From Mortierella sp. BCC40632 (taxonomy: Eukaryota; Mortierellomycota; Mortierellomycetes; Mortierellales; Mortierellaceae): a stretch of 64,000 nucleotides of DNA. Below the pieces are notes generated by a model that was not told the origin of the DNA, searched no databases, and saw only the letters and a list, made by a program, of their open reading frames with translations. A program made the translations under genes and the position numbers. Where the stretch lies: the NCBI GenBank assembly GCA_011634665.1, contig WAEK01000001.1:1806001-1870000 (forward strand), written 5' to 3'. Below are positions 1 to 13,468 of the stretch, piece after piece (the first letter of the stretch is position 1; each line of letters opens with the position of its first letter).

Positions 1-1572
1 CCTCGACAACTATTCAGGATGTCGATACCGTTCAGGATACAGCGTAACGACCACTCAGTGATATATGATTGCTCCAGTAAAAAAAATATTTGGCAAGTTA
101 TCGACTCAAAAGTTGACGATAAAGTGGCAGTGTGCTCGGGTTGCTCTCTGACTATGAGCTGATGTTGCTACCCCGAGTCAAGTAATAGTAAAAATCGTAG
201 AAGACGCGACTGCACCATTGAAAAAAAAAAAATTTTTTTTTTTTGTTATTATTTTTTTTTCTCCATACTTTCTTCCTCTCTTTCTGTTGTCTCTTTGTCA
301 ATAGGTTAGATGGTTCTCTTTCTTGAACGAATAATGATAATATTCAACGTGAAGACTCAGACTCATCCTAGGACGTTTACCTTATCCATCTTCTCCTAAT
401 CACTTCCCCGTTTGGATATGACGGGTTCTCATCCAAAAAGTCTGTAAAGGGGGACGCTTTGGTGATTCCCACACTTTCTTTTTCTTTCCTCCCTGGCGTA
501 GCAAGAGAGGAGGAGTTTGAAGGTCATGTCGTACTCTCTGATCAGAAAAAAAAAAGGCCCTTTTTTCTCTTTGATGTTTTGTCCTACAGTGGTGTATCCA
601 AATGCATGTGAGATGGGACTGATTTGTCCATGCACCAAATGCAGAGCGACCCTCTTCTATAGCGTCTGATTTTTTGGGCGCTGGAAAAAAAAAAAAAAAG
701 AGAGAAAGGAGAGTTGGACACGGTGCTTGTCCAATGAACCTCCTTGCCGGTTATGGCAAAAAAAAAAAAAAAAGAATGACCAGGTGTCTCTGTCTTGTCG
801 CCCTAGCTTCCCATTATCCATGGGCCCATTTGGAAACAAAAACCAACAATGGTCCTAGGTTCAACCCCTCTGTTGCATAGTGCGACGCGTGTTCCATAGC
901 CATCTACTTTGTTCTCTCTTTCTCTCTCCCTCTCTCTCTTCCTTAAGAGAATCCTCTTTACATGTAGATGGTGCCGCTGTTGTCCTAGGTTCATGCAAAG
1001 ATACTGTTGTTTGCTTCTTTATGAGATAGAGAGAACGCCATCGTTTGTTAGAAGATGGTTGGACAGTCTCTTCCGGGCTAGAGGGCCTTTTTTTTTTTTT
1101 TTTTTCGCATTGCCTTCTTTGGCAGAGACCCAAAAGTTACAAAGACGCGGTGACTACGACTACACTCAAAGGTATAGGAGACAGGTCTTTATCTCTCTAC
1201 TCCAGCATCTCCTAGTCATCTAGAGAGACGCAGTATTGGTATGGACAGGGACTCCATCCATGCACCTATTGAGAAAGATTGATTTTTACGTGGTAGAGAG
1301 GCAGGACGAAGCGAAGCGAGGCGGGGTGAGTAAGGCACACAGTAATATCAGTCCTCTTCCCGTCCAATAATAGACTGATCGAACTCCAAGGTACATCAGG
1401 AGAAAGATAGGTAGGTGTTTGGACTAAACCACCCCTGGGACCGATGATGGTTCCTATCTGCGCTGCCATGCAATATCTATTTTCTTCAACAGTGCGGTGT
1501 CTAGCAAAGCATAGAGTAGAAACATAAACCCACCACCTTTTCGTTTTGAGCATGCGAGCAGGTTAGGGCTTT

Positions 1573-1573
<1 letters not shown>

Positions 1574-1616
<43 letters not shown>
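1574..1616. repeat. A43 homopolymer
   Basis: Uninterrupted run of 43 adenines. A run of the same length lies at 10256-10298. Nothing recognisable as a retroelement precedes it. Confidence 0.9.
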
Positions 1617-1620
<4 letters not shown>

Positions 1621-1739
1621 ACTTTACGAGATATCCATTTCTATTGACTTTTCTCTCCTTGCACTTCATGTCCTGCTCCTGGTCTCCTAGGAAGATGGGG
1701 GTATTGTTGAGATTCATCATTGTCCTCTTACTAGAGAAG

Positions 1740-1826
1740 AGTGAGGGAAAGAGAGGAAGAGAGAGAGAGGAAGAGAGAGAGAGGAAGAGAGAGAGAGGAA
1801 GAGAGAGAGAGAGGAAGAGAGAGAGA

Positions 1827-1883
<57 letters not shown>
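1740..1883. repeat. GA-rich microsatellite
   Basis: GAGAGGAA-type units grade into a pure (GA)n tract. The open frames crossing it on both strands consist only of this low-complexity sequence and are not counted as genes. Confidence 0.9.
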
Positions 1884-1886
<3 letters not shown>

Positions 1887-2320
1887 TAGAGGATCGTTCG
1901 CTAGTATCCCACGCTCACATACAGCTGAGGTCACGTGTGCCATATTTTTCTCACGGTGAGATCGACCCTTGCGGAGAAGCATAGGCAGTTTGTTCTGTGC
2001 CCCAGCAGGACGCGGTGCTAGGGGAGCAAAGGCCCCACACCCGGCTGAGCTACTTCCAAGGCCGGCCGGAAGGCAGAGCCGTTTTTTTTTTTTTATTTTA
2101 TTTTTGCAGGCTGTCTTTTTTAACCCACCCCCCCTCTCTCCATTCGCGCACTCTTCTCTCCTTTTCTCTCTCTGTCTGTATTTGCCATTTACCTTTACTC
2201 TCCACTCCACTCCACTCCACTCCAACTCCACTCTCTTTTTTTCTTATTCCATCTCCACATCTCTTCTCGCTTCTCCGCTCCTTTCCATTCTAGCTCCTCC
2301 CCTCCATCATCATTAAACCA

Positions 2321-4595
2321 ATGGCCTCGCTTCTCAACATCTCCGCCCGCCGGGTCGTCGCCAGGGCTTCTCCATTTGGACTCAACAGGGCCGTCTCTGC
2401 CATTGGTTCTAGCCAGATCCGCAACTTTGCTTCATCGCCCATTGACCGTAAGCATTCCTCGCTTCTTCTTTCTGCTTTGCCATTGATTCCTTGTCTTCAT
2501 CTTGCTACCACTTTACTATACATTCCAACCAATTCACCCTCAACCTCCCTCCTGTTGTTTTTATAAACTATGCTATCTTTTCTCGGAATGGCCGGTAATA
2601 GCTTCCGTGGGCTTGACAGGTATGTAAAGTGAGGAAGAGGTTTTTTTTCTTATTCTGGTGTCGACTGCATGTTTCCGATGGGGAAGGGAAAGGAGAGGGG
2701 GGAGAGGAGGCTTAGGTCCATAGGCACTGGTGCCTGACTTTTTTTTTTTTTATGCCTCTATCTGGATCTCGAACAGACGAACAAAAGGAGCTTCAGAGCG
2801 TAGCCCGCGCCTTTGCCGATAACGAGTTCGCACCAAAGATGCAGGAGGTATAGTTGTTGTTGGTGTTGTTTTTGAGGCGCCATGGAAGGAATGCTGTCAA
2901 TCGCCACTCTTTTTTGTTGCCATGACTTTTCGTGTCGTGGCCAATATAGCTGACCCTTCTGATCAACTCACACACCCACACACACCCTCCCTCCCCTTCT
3001 CTCTCTCATATCCTATGTGAACATCGTCATGGTGCGTCATATAATAGTGGGATGAGAACCAATTTTTCCCTGTCGAGGCCATGCGCCGAGGTGCTGAGCT
3101 CGGCTTTGGTGGTCTGTACACGCGTGAGGATGTTGGTGGTTCTGGACTTGGCCGCTTGGAGACTTCGATCATTTTCGAGGCTTTGGCAACGGGATGTGTC
3201 TCTACGACCGCCTACATCAGTATTCACAAGTACGTATTTCTATGCTTCTGTAGACGCGTTCCCTGTTATTGTATACGTGTGTCTTGGACATTAGTTGGTC
3301 GAAAAAAAAAAAGTTGGCATGTGCTACCGTCTCCTAAAAGTCATGGTGTCTAACGGCTGCAGCCTTGTGTTTGTTCATTTAGTATGGTCTCCTGGATGAT
3401 TGGTAGGTGTTCCGTTTTTTTTTGCTCCGCGTGCATTTCTTGTATCGTCAAGCTTATGAGCGGGTCTTGGCCACACATCCACGCGGCGCGAAGGAGAGAG
3501 AGAAAGAGAGCGAGAGTATCTTATGCAAGTTACACATGAAACAAAACATGGTAAAGTACTTGTCAGAAGAGTTAATCAAACCAATATTTGTGCCCATGGG
3601 AACACTCTTTTAGACCTCTTCGGCTCGGAGGAGCAACGCATGAAGTTTTTGCCTTCCTTGACAAGCATGGAAAAGTTTGCCTCGTACTGTCTGACAGAGC
3701 CAGGTGCTGGATCGGATGCTGCAGGTCTGGCGACGACAGCTGTCAAGAAGGGCTCTCACTATGTCCTGAACGGCAGCAAGGCCTTTATCTCTGGAGGAGG
3801 ATTCTCGGATATCTATCTGATCATGGCGCGCACTGGCGGTCCAGGTCCCAAGGGTATTTCTTGCTTCGTGGTCGAGAAGGGTACTAAGGGCTTGAGCTTT
3901 GGCAAGAAGGAGAACAAGCTTGGATGGAATTCGCAGCCAACGCGTGCTGTGATCATGGAGGACTGCGAGGTTCCCGTGGAGAACATGGTTGGTGCTGAGG
4001 GTCAGGGATTCTCCATGGCCATGAGGGGTCTTAACGGTGGCCGCATCAACATTGGTAAGGGCTAGTTCGTGTTTGACTGATGTTAATGATAAGGTGCTTA
4101 TTATTGTCGCGAATGAACCGTATTGGTAATGCTCACTCATGGCGTGATGCTCCCAATCTTGTCACGGTACCCCCCTCCCCTTCATTAGGTGCATGCAGCT
4201 TGGGTGCAGCCCAGGCCTCGCTTGAGGCTGCCCTTGAGCACGTCAAGGTGCGCAAACAGTTCAACCAGCCCCTGGCTAACTTCCAGAACACACAGTTCAA
4301 GTTGGCAGATATGGCTACATCCCTGTTGTCGTCGAGACTGATGATCCGTCAGGCAGCGCGCATGTTGGATGAGAACGACCCAAGCGCGGCTGCATTCTGC
4401 GCCATGGCCAAGCTGCACTCGACAGATGAGTGCTTCAAGATTTGCGATGACAGTTTGCAGTTGCATGGTGGATATGGATACCTGAAGGATTACAAGGTGA
4501 ACGTCTACCTGAGAGACTCGCGTGTCCACCGTATCCTGGAGGGCACCAATGAGGTCATGCGTTTGGTTGCCTCTCGCTCCTTGTTGTCCGAGTAG
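2321..4595 (+). CDS. Isobutyryl-CoA dehydrogenase (ACAD8-type acyl-CoA dehydrogenase), mitochondrial
   Basis: FAD-dependent oxidation of isobutyryl-CoA to methacrylyl-CoA in valine catabolism, passing electrons to ETF in the mitochondrial matrix. Exons by splice sites: 2321-2447, 2777-2847, 3048-3229, 3383-3402 (a 20-base micro-exon), 3614-4054 and 4189-4595. They join in frame to 415 residues, the length of human ACAD8. Residues 1 to about 35 are rich in Arg, Ser and Ala with no acid, as in a matrix presequence. Diagnostic stretches are [33 protein letters not shown], and near the C-terminus [11 protein letters not shown]. The Glu of LEGTNE, near residue 397, is the family's catalytic base position. 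An AATAAA lies at 4617-4622, just past the stop. Acyl-chain specificity is inferred from similarity to ACAD8 rather than to short- or medium-chain paralogues. Confidence 0.93.
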
Positions 4596-5014
4596 ACAGA
4601 GTGCGCTCGCGCACCGAATAAACAGCTCATAGAGGGTAATGGTAATTAGGGCATTGACGCGAAGAGACCCCCTATCACTTTTTTTTTACTTTTATTTTTA
4701 TTTTTATTTTAGTACGCTCGGTGGTGCAGTAGTCTTTGGGAAAGAGATGGATGCAGGGAGCGGTGGTGCCTGGAAAGTGGTGTACCCCTACATCGTGGGT
4801 TTGCAGCATAAAATGCTACAGTAGCAATGAGAGATAGGCCCATGAGAGAGAAAGAAAGAAAGAGAAAGAAAGAGATCAGGACTTGCCGGGGAGGCGGGTG
4901 TGGTGTGGACGAATACAGTGAAAAGTGAAGTCCCATGTGTATGAAGATCCAGACAAGGAGGGGAGAGATGAGCTTTGATGCAACACACAGACAGGGGCTC
5001 TGGCTGCTTCAACC

Positions 5015-5053
<39 letters not shown>

Positions 5054-5862
5054 AGAGGAAGAAGAAGAAAGAGAAGGACAAGGGGACGGGCCACAAGGCC
5101 TGAACAGGCACGGGGTGCACTGGTCTCTCTTCTCTCTCGCTCTAGCTAAATATCATCGATTCGCATGTCAGCGTTTCATCCGCTTTGTTCCCTGGGTCAC
5201 CCAAAAATCATCTCCAGTACCCACTCATACACACACACTCTCCCTCTCTCTTATTTTCTTCTTGGTGGGTGTACCCGATGTAATCTAAACTCGGCAGTGC
5301 CCTTTTTTGCCTTCTCTCCTTCTCTCTTTCTCTCTCTCTCTCTCTATCTCTCCCTTTGATTTTCTCAATTTTTTTGCTTTCTGCCGCCAACATTCGATCC
5401 CCATTACCCACTTTTTTCTTCTTCATTTGCCTCTTCATTTGCCTCTTCATTTGCCACCATCATCGCTTCACTGCCCCCTTCCTGTCTACCCAGCTACCAA
5501 CTTATCGACTCTATCAGCCTTTCCTTTCCTCCGCAGTCCTCCAAACCAAAACCGCACTCTTCTCTTTCTCTTTCTCATCTCTATCTCACGCCTGTTCCCA
5601 CACACTCTTTTTCTGTTGTACTCCACTCTCTTGTGCTCGAGCACTCTTCCTTGTCCTCTCTCCGCTCCTTCACTTCCTTGCTTCCTTTCATAAAGCTTAT
5701 TCATTGACAGGGTAGCTTTGAGAGCCAGTGCTCCCTACATACCGTTGAGCTTGCACCAGCAAACCTCCGCCCTTTTTTTTTTTTTTTTTTTTTTTTTCTC
5801 CGTGTCCTTCGCTACTACGTCTGCTCAACTTACACTGTGGCGCACGACTCGACTTTAACTTG
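4596..5862. other. Intergenic: 3' end of the dehydrogenase gene and promoter/leader of the kinase gene
   Basis: No gene seen. AATAAA at 4617-4622 is a probable polyadenylation signal. A GAGGAA/GAAGAG repeat lies around 5019-5072 and a long CT-rich stretch at 5300-5700. A T run at about 5773-5798 precedes the kinase start. The CT-rich + strand fits a fungal promoter and leader. Confidence 0.6.
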
Positions 5863-6725
5863 ATGCAGACTTCATACTCTCCGCCATCGTCCACCTCAGG
5901 ACAACGGCTCTCAGCCCTGACCGTTGTCACCTCACCGCCTCGGTCCTATGTACCTTCACACATCCCTTCCAAAGTAAGGTCACTCTTCAAGTTTGGTCAG
6001 CCTTCTACAGACACTTCAGCCGCAGCATTGCCTGCCATCGACGACCACAGAGCACTTTATCGTTATCACGGCCAGCAGTCGTCGAGTCAACGCACACATT
6101 ATAGTAGTAGCAGTGGAAGCAGCAGTGGAAGCAGCATTCGTAGCAAACGCACAGACTCGGTACCGACGTCGCCAGAATCAACCACTGACCATCAGGACCG
6201 CGAGCAGGTGAGTGGGTTTGTTTATATTGTTTGATTACATGGGGGGAAAACAGGCATGGCCTTCATGAAGGTCGAGACACCACAGACCGGCTCATTTCGG
6301 GAGACCGGATGATTCATTTGCCCATCCTCGTCCCCTGCTGGCTTGTTCCTCGCAACCTGTGTTTCTGGTGGAGACGACTCAACTGCGCCCAGAAACCCCC
6401 CTTTCACACCCACACACAGACACACACAGACACATTCGGACGCTCTGTTCTGTCGTTTTTGATAGGAAGGAAGGGAAGAGAAGGAGGGGGCGGAGTGAGA
6501 TTCTGCTAAGGAGATGTTTCTCGGTCGTGAGAGAAAGAGAGAAAGAGAAGGAATGGAGAATGGAGCGGCAATGATGGGGGAGAAGGAGGAGGCGTGGAGG
6601 GAAGAGAGTAGGGATTAGACAATAACAACAACAAAGCCGGGGTATTCTTAGACAGCGTTAGTTTGATATTGCAGCAACATTTCTCTCTCTCTCTCTACTT
6701 TCCGTGGAGAAGATAGACACACATA

Positions 6726-6760
<35 letters not shown>

Positions 6761-6954
6761 TGAGGAAGGACATGCGCCTCTTCTTGCCTATTTTTTTTTT
6801 TTTTTTTCCCTCCTCTTCGCTTTTTTTACTCTCTTCTCCTGCCCCTGTCGTTCGTGGTTGCCCTGCACCCACACCCCATTACCACTGCATCTTTACTCTT
6901 TTACTCTCACTTTTTCTTTTTCTGCTCTCTCTCTTCACTTTTCTCTTTGCTCTT

Positions 6955-7008
<54 letters not shown>

Positions 7009-9004
7009 TTCTTTATCATCTTCATCTTCATCATCATCTTCATCATCATCATCATCTTTATCATCATCATCTTCATCATCCTCTCCTCCTCTCCTTGCGG
7101 CTTCATCTTTCGCTCTCCATCTTCCATCTCTAATCATTCTCGGCTTCACCTCCATCATTTGGTCGGATCCTCGGTTCATTCCCATCCGCCCTGCCCTAGA
7201 CCCCCCTCCGCTCCCTCTCCCCTCATTAAAGCCGTTGCAGCCCATAATACAGAGCGTGATTCTGACCCGCCTCTCTCAATCTGGACCAATTGCCTCGTAC
7301 GCTTTCCCATCGTTGTCTCATCACCCCATTTGTACTTTTTCTATCTCTCTTTCTCTCTCTTTCTCTCAATCACTTTCTCTCTCTCTCTCTCTCTCTCTCT
7401 CTTCCTCCTTTCTTCCTCGTCTCTCTCCTCCTCTCTCTTCCTCGTCTCTCTCTCCCCTGCCTCTCCTCTACTCCAGCTCCCGCACAGACCCTGCGTGCCC
7501 CCGCCCCACTCTTCCCGCCCCACTCCCTCGATCTGCATCCGCTCCCAATGGCATCTGTAATCCTTCCCACACGTTGCCAGGTGGCAGCGTTAGGACTGAT
7601 TGCTCTCTCTACTGTCTCGTCCCCCCACTCTTTCGTCTCCACACCATCGCTAACGGTGCTCTCCACTTTTCTCTTTCTTGCATCCCGAACAGTTCCTTAG
7701 GCGTGTCATCTCCTCTCCTGGCTCCAACGTCGCTCTCGAGCATTCTGACAGCAGGTCAAAGACCGGCCACCGCCACGACAGTGCCAGCACAGCCACCGCC
7801 CCGGCAAAACCCGTTGGATCAGGACCTGCGCCCGGAAAGCGGCCCGCCATCGTAAAGTCCCCGAGCTCAGTTTACTCGATGATGACGACTTCCACAACCA
7901 CAGCCGTCTCTACCATCACTACTGCATCTTCGTCCACTCTGGTCTCCACCACGATGAACAACGACAGTCCAACCTCTCCCACATCCTCTCCATCCTCGCC
8001 CTCGCTCTCTTCCTCGGCATCCTCTACTCTCTCCTCCTCCTCTTCCTCCTCCTCTCCAACCACGTCCCCAGCCACGTCCCCGGCCTCGTCCCCAGCATCT
8101 AAATCCCAGTCGAAGGCGACAAAGACACCCCCTAATGGTTCAGTTGTGGATCTGAGACGAGGCTTCTTTCGCCGTACGTACTCTTCCAACTCGATCAAGC
8201 GCAAAACAGTCGAGGTTTCGCCTAGTTCGTTCGTCAAACTTCGTCTCCTGGGCAAGGGTGATGTGGGCAAGGTCTATCTCGTCCGGCAAAAGGACAGTAG
8301 TCGACTCTATGCCATGAAAGGTACAATAATCTCTCTCTTTTTTTTCCCCCCCTCTCCCCTTCACTTTCTTTCCAGGCAAAACAAGGGAGCAATCCTCGAC
8401 CACAAAAGCCAAAAAAGGGGGACGAGTAGTACTGACTTTTTTTTTATTTATATTCATTTGATTCTGCATGCGTGTTTCTTGTCCTTTTTCCCAAAAAAAA
8501 AAAATAGTCTTGTCCAAGAAAGAGATGATTAAGCGAAACAAAATCAAGCGAGCACTTGCAGAGCAGGAGATCTTGGCGACATCCAACCACCCATTCATCG
8601 TCACCCTATACCACTCCTTCCAGTCTGAAGAATACCTTTACCTCTGTATGGAATACTGCATGGGCGGCGAATTCTTCCGAGGTAAGCACACAGAAATTCA
8701 ACAACAACAGTACCAGCAAATGAGCTACCGGTGCTAGTCATTTCTGTCAAACATTGCTTAATAATTTCGTCCGCCTTACCAAAGATTTTTTTTTTCTTCC
8801 TTTCTTTTGCATGCAAACTCTAATGCGCCTGGTTCCTCACTCCTCGCTTATTCTTTAATATATAGCATTACAAATGCGCCCCGGAAAGTTCCTGGTTGAG
8901 GAGGATGCAAAATTCTATGCCGCCGAAGTCATCGCTGCTCTGGAGTACCTGCACTTGATGGGATTCATCTACCGGGACCTAAAACCAGAAAGTAAATGCA
9001 CAGT

Positions 9005-9044
<40 letters not shown>

Positions 9045-10199
9045 TCTTCTCTTTTCAGGCTCATTTCCAGGTGGCCCCTATGCAAAAAGAGCCCAGCGGC
9101 ATTTAAGCAAAAGCGAGTCCAATGATTTTATCTAACGGTCTATTTGTTGTTTTTGGTTTCCCTCCATCTAAATAGATATCTTGCTTCATCAGACAGGACA
9201 TATCATGCTGACCGACTTTGATCTCTCAAAACAGTCATTGCCTGCAGGCGAGCCTTCGATTGTCAAGACAGGATCTCCTTCGATACCACCCGCCATCGAC
9301 ACAAAGTCTTGCATAGCCAACTTGCGGACCAATTCCTTTGTTGGTACAGAAGGTATAGTGGCTGTCTTTTTTTTTAGAGAAAGGACATAAAGAGAAGAAA
9401 AGCCATGACGGCTGTTTTACGTTGTACTCACAAGGCTTTTTTTTTTTTTTTTTTTTCCCTCTTGCGCACTTGCACAGAATACATTGCACCAGAGGTGATC
9501 AAGGGATGTGGACATACGTCAGCAGTGGACTGGTGGACGTTAGGTATCCTGATGTACGAAATGCTCTTTGGAACGACACCCTTCAAAGGTCGAGATCGAA
9601 ATGCAACCTTTCAATCAGTTCTACACACAGAAGTACAGTTTCCGGAGTTGTCTACGGGCGGGACCCAGACTGTATCCTCCAACTGTAAATCCGTGATCCG
9701 AAAGCTTCTCATCAAGGATGACACGTTGAGATTGGGGTCCAAGGCAGGAGCGAGTGATGTCAAAGCACATCCATTCTTCAAGACGACACAGTGGGCACTT
9801 CTTCGACATATGACGCCACCGATTGTTCCCAAGGTGTCTCATGGAGCAGACGCAATCAATTTCCGAGTGATGCATGAGTCGGTCAGTTTGGATATCGAAG
9901 GCGAGGAGCTGGTTCTTCAGTCGTCCCATCCAACTCTCTCACAACATAGCAAGCTCGCCAATACCAAGAATCTTTTTGCCAACTTTAGCTCAGGTAAGAG
10001 AGCGAGAAAGAGAGTCAGGATGGGGGGAAGAGGAGAATGATTTGAAACAGAAAGCTGAGACCAAACAACCTTGCAAGACACAGGGACCTCACAATGCTAA
10101 TGCTATTTTTTTTTTATTATTTTTTTTTTTTTTTTTTTCTTCAATTTTGATATGGTATCTCTAGTGACCTTGCACCATGAAGGAGACGATGACTTGTAA
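5863..10199 (+). CDS. AGC-family Ser/Thr kinase, Nrc-2 / Fpk1 (KIN82) type
   Basis: Predicted relative of Neurospora NRC-2 and yeast Fpk1/Fpk2, which phosphorylate plasma-membrane phospholipid flippases and control polar growth. Exons 5863-6207, 7693-8320, 8508-8681, 8866-8991, 9176-9352, 9478-9993 and 10165-10199 join in frame to 666 residues. The N-terminal half is Ser/Thr/Pro-rich and contains the short [12 protein letters not shown] element, close to the RRVASAPN motif of this subfamily. The kinase domain spans about residues 295-590: glycine loop [18 protein letters not shown] lysine, YRDLKPEN catalytic loop, LTDFDLSKQ and GTEEYIAPEV. The DFD in place of DFG is the hallmark of the phototropin/Nrc-2 branch of AGC kinases. 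The ATG at 5863 is the first in frame. Intron 1 (6208-7692) is about 1.5 kb, far longer than the others, and full of microsatellites. Confidence 0.9.
6957..7084. repeat. (ATC)n microsatellite inside kinase intron 1
   Basis: About 125 bases of nearly perfect ATC trinucleotide repeat with occasional TTC or TTT units. It lies wholly inside the first intron of the Nrc-2-like kinase gene. In translation it gives poly-Ser, poly-Ile, poly-His, poly-Met and poly-Asp frames, none of them a real protein. Confidence 0.9.
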
Positions 10200-10254
10200 G
10201 GCTGCAGGGCCGCCAATCTGTACATTCATCCTCTCACCCCAGCTTTTAACCGAA

Positions 10255-10300
<46 letters not shown>

Positions 10301-10592
10301 AAACGAAAAAAAAAGAAGAAAAATGGAGAAAAGCATTAGGTGGAGAAGAAAGAAAGTGAAAGGGAGAGAGAGAGAGAAAAAAATGCTTGAAGGGAAAAGA
10401 GAGAAAAAAAAAAAAAAAAAAACACGCACAATGGTAATAGAATTATAAAAAAAATGACGATACCAAGATTGAAATTTTGTAATGTACATATTTAAGGAGG
10501 ATGAAGGAAAGAGTGAAGGCGCGTGCACGCTGTTTGAACTTTTTGGTTGTCTTGTCGTTGTTGTCGTTGTTATTGTTGTTGTTATCCACTCC
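10200..10592. other. Convergent intergenic region with an A43 run
   Basis: Lies between the 3' ends of the kinase gene (+) and the dysbindin-like gene (-). It contains a 43-base A run at 10256-10298 and further A runs near 10377-10420. Presumably 3' UTRs of both genes; no coding sequence seen. Confidence 0.7.
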
Positions 10593-11759
10593 TCATGGTC
10601 TGGGATAATGGGTCAGAGTCGAGTTTTTAGAAATGTTGGAGAATGTGTAAATGGTTGATCCTGTTGCTGTCGTTGATTTAGAGGCTGCTGCTGCCGCTGC
10701 TGCCGCTGCTCGAGCCTTGCGTGCTCTTGCAATAGGATCAAGATCTTCGTCACTTGACGTATCTTCCTCCTCATCCTCATCCTCATCCTCTTCTTCTTCC
10801 TCTTCTTCTTCCTCTTCCTCACTTTCTTCCTCACTTTCACTGTCGTTGCTTTCGGTTCTGGTTGGGATTTCTACGGCGACTCGTGCTCTCATGATTTCAA
10901 TCTCGTCAATATCTTCATCTGGCTGTAACACAAACCCACCTCCAGCATCACTTTCATCATCCCCTGATCGTTCTTCTCCTCTCTTGGGCTCATCCAGATC
11001 ATCTTCTTTTGATTCACTCTCTACCATGGGCCCTAAAAACGCGTTCAGATCTTCTTGCTCCTTAAGACGCTTTCCCTCATCTTCTTCTCCTAGCTCGCCA
11101 AAGAGTGGTTGTTGGGTTCCACTGGGGATGATCGGCGAGGTCAATACTGCTGACCGGAACATCGACTCTGGAACATTTACGGTCATCGGGTCCACATCCT
11201 GGGGATCCATTTCCTCCAAATCAACCAGCCCCTGGGTCTGTCGGAATCGTTCCATATCTGTCTCAAACTGAGTCTGGTACTGTCTCAGTTTACGGGCCGC
11301 TTGTTCCTTTTGGAGTTGCTCATTCCTGCTCGAAAGCAGCTCTGCCTTATCCCAGAGTTCTTTCCTATAATTATGCCCAAACGGGGAAGAGAGGGAGAGG
11401 GAAAAGGGAGAGGAGCAGAAAAAAAAAAAAAAACGCCGATGGCGCCAAGAACTCGGATATTAATATGGACATGGGCTGTTTACGCGTAGATGAATCAATA
11501 AAAGAGGACACTCCATGCTCACTAGTCTCTTGTGCTTGACCGTCGACACTTACTTTTTAGTTTCCATGTACTTGTCCAGCTCTGTCATTTTTGTCTTTTT
11601 CCAGTCTGCAAGATTCCTATCTTCAGCCTCCAGTTCCAGCCTCTCAATCTTGCTCTCTAATCCTAAAAGTTTGGACTGAATGTTTTCTATAGGCGAGTCA
11701 TAAATGGAGACGCGGTAGAACGACAAAAGAAAAAGAAGAGTGAGAGGGTAAGCGTGTGC

Positions 11760-11815
<56 letters not shown>

Positions 11816-13426
11816 ATTCACCCATCTTAGAATATTGTATCGGACTGTTTTCTTAATTCTTCCCCCCACCCCCTTCCAGTATCTCATAGCCGCCACTTGG
11901 TACCTGAAAACGTGATAATATCGTCCATGCTCCTGTCAAGCTCTTTTAGTCTTTTGGCCTCCTCTGCCATCTTGGTCGACGCTTCTACATGACGCCTACA
12001 GAGATCTAGGACAGTTCGGAGAATTTCGTCCGCATCCTTGGTAATCACGACGTAAAAAAAGGGAAAAGATAAAAAAGAAAAAGAAAAAAGAGAAAAGGAG
12101 ATAGAAACGGGTGCAGAGTTTGAGTGACCAGGAGTTATGATAAAACAAGGTCGAGGCGATATATCTGAATAATTCCTAGGGGCACCTCTTACCTCTGCCA
12201 GACCCGCGTTTTTGGCGGTGTGCTCATGAATCTCTTTCCAAGATTCTTGGTATCTATTTTTTTTTTTGGAAAAAAAATAAAAGAAGTTAGGTGACCTTCC
12301 TGAGTTTAAAACAACCCCTTCCCTCTTCCTCACCTCCTTCTCTTCTTACCTTTGACTCATCTTGTGAATCTCTGGCATCCTCTTTGCACGGTCAAGAGCT
12401 TCATCCTGTTGACCCCTTAGTCTTGCCAACAGTGCTGCCGTTTCCTTGGCCGCCTCTTCGGTCTTGGCGCCCACTTTCACCGCTCCAGTAGGCCGACTCA
12501 TGCCAACCTTGGTTGAAAAGGATACTGACGAGGACGATTCTGAAGCATCTGTACGAGATTTCCAGGGTTTTGCTGTCGTGCCTGTCGTACCGGTGGTGCC
12601 AGACTCGTCTAAACCCAAGAACGATTGCAAAGACGAGCTCGCGTGATTGGAACGCAATGGCCAAGCTCTGTTTTTAGTCGAGGATGGACCAGTCCCACTT
12701 CCTGAATTCGATGTTACTCCCGACGGTAATGGACCGGTGTCATGGCTGTTGGATTGGTGATAGTGACCACTATTGAAATTGGGACCAAGTCCAAATCCAC
12801 CGGCAAGTTGTCCAAGTCCTAATCCAGTACTGAGACTTTTGATTGACTCGGCCACCGAATCAGTGATTGAGTTGGCCATTGAACCGGGACGTAAACCCCC
12901 TCCTCCATCAGTTCCTCCTGACATTGAAGTAGGTAATGTATCTCCACCAACACCGGATGATACTGATGCTGTAGAGGGTCTCCTGTTTCGGTGGATGGAC
13001 GACAAGGATGTTGGAAGAATAGACCAAGTTGAGCCAGACTTAGGATCGTGGACTGATGATGAGAGTGATGAGGAAGAAGAAGACGACTGACCACCTCCAT
13101 GAAGACTGAGTCCACTGCTGCCAACGCCTCCCCCTTGCTTAGGGCCTACTGTAGTTGTCGTCACTGTTGACGTTGCCGTTGTTGCCGTTGATGATGATGA
13201 GACAGTGAAAGGTCGATCTGTTCCCGAATTGTGTCTTACAGTAGCATTGCCTCGAGATGAAGATGGAGGTGTAGAAGAGGAAAAAGGTGGTGCGATATCT
13301 GATCCGTGAACAGCCGTTATAGTTGCCGCCGTGGTGTTAACAATGGCGGTCCTTAAACTGTCGACTCCTGACTTGACCGCCTGGAGTCTATAGTCGTAGC
13401 GGTTGTTCCAAAAGAAATAGGAGACA

Positions 13427-13468
<42 letters not shown>

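Larger units (their letters stand above)
1..2320. other. Intergenic region and 5' leader of the acyl-CoA dehydrogenase gene; no gene seen
   Basis: I see no convincing coding sequence on either strand. The stretch holds many A or T runs, a 43-base A run at 1574-1616, and a long GA-rich tract at 1740-1883 that produces spurious Arg/Glu or Leu/Ser open frames. Just before the gene at 2321 the + strand becomes strongly pyrimidine-rich, with a short ACTCC repeat near 2205-2230. This is typical of a fungal core promoter and leader. Confidence 0.6.

Noticed and set aside
850..900. tRNA-like GGTTCAACCCC motif
   Set aside because: Resembles a T-arm B box, but no acceptor stem, anticodon arm or A box can be drawn around it.
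1731..2231. Long Leu/Ser or Arg/Glu open frames over GA repeats
   Set aside because: They are translations of the (GA)n microsatellite and GT-rich flanks, with no non-repetitive conserved core.
6760..7855. 266- and 333-codon open frames on the + strand
   Set aside because: They run through the ATC and CT microsatellites inside kinase intron 1. Splicing from 6207 to 7693 joins the conserved kinase protein without them.
10256..10298. A43 run as the poly-A tail of a retroposed element
   Set aside because: No element body precedes it and no flanking target-site duplication is evident. It lies in the 3' region of the kinase gene, where A runs are common in this genome.
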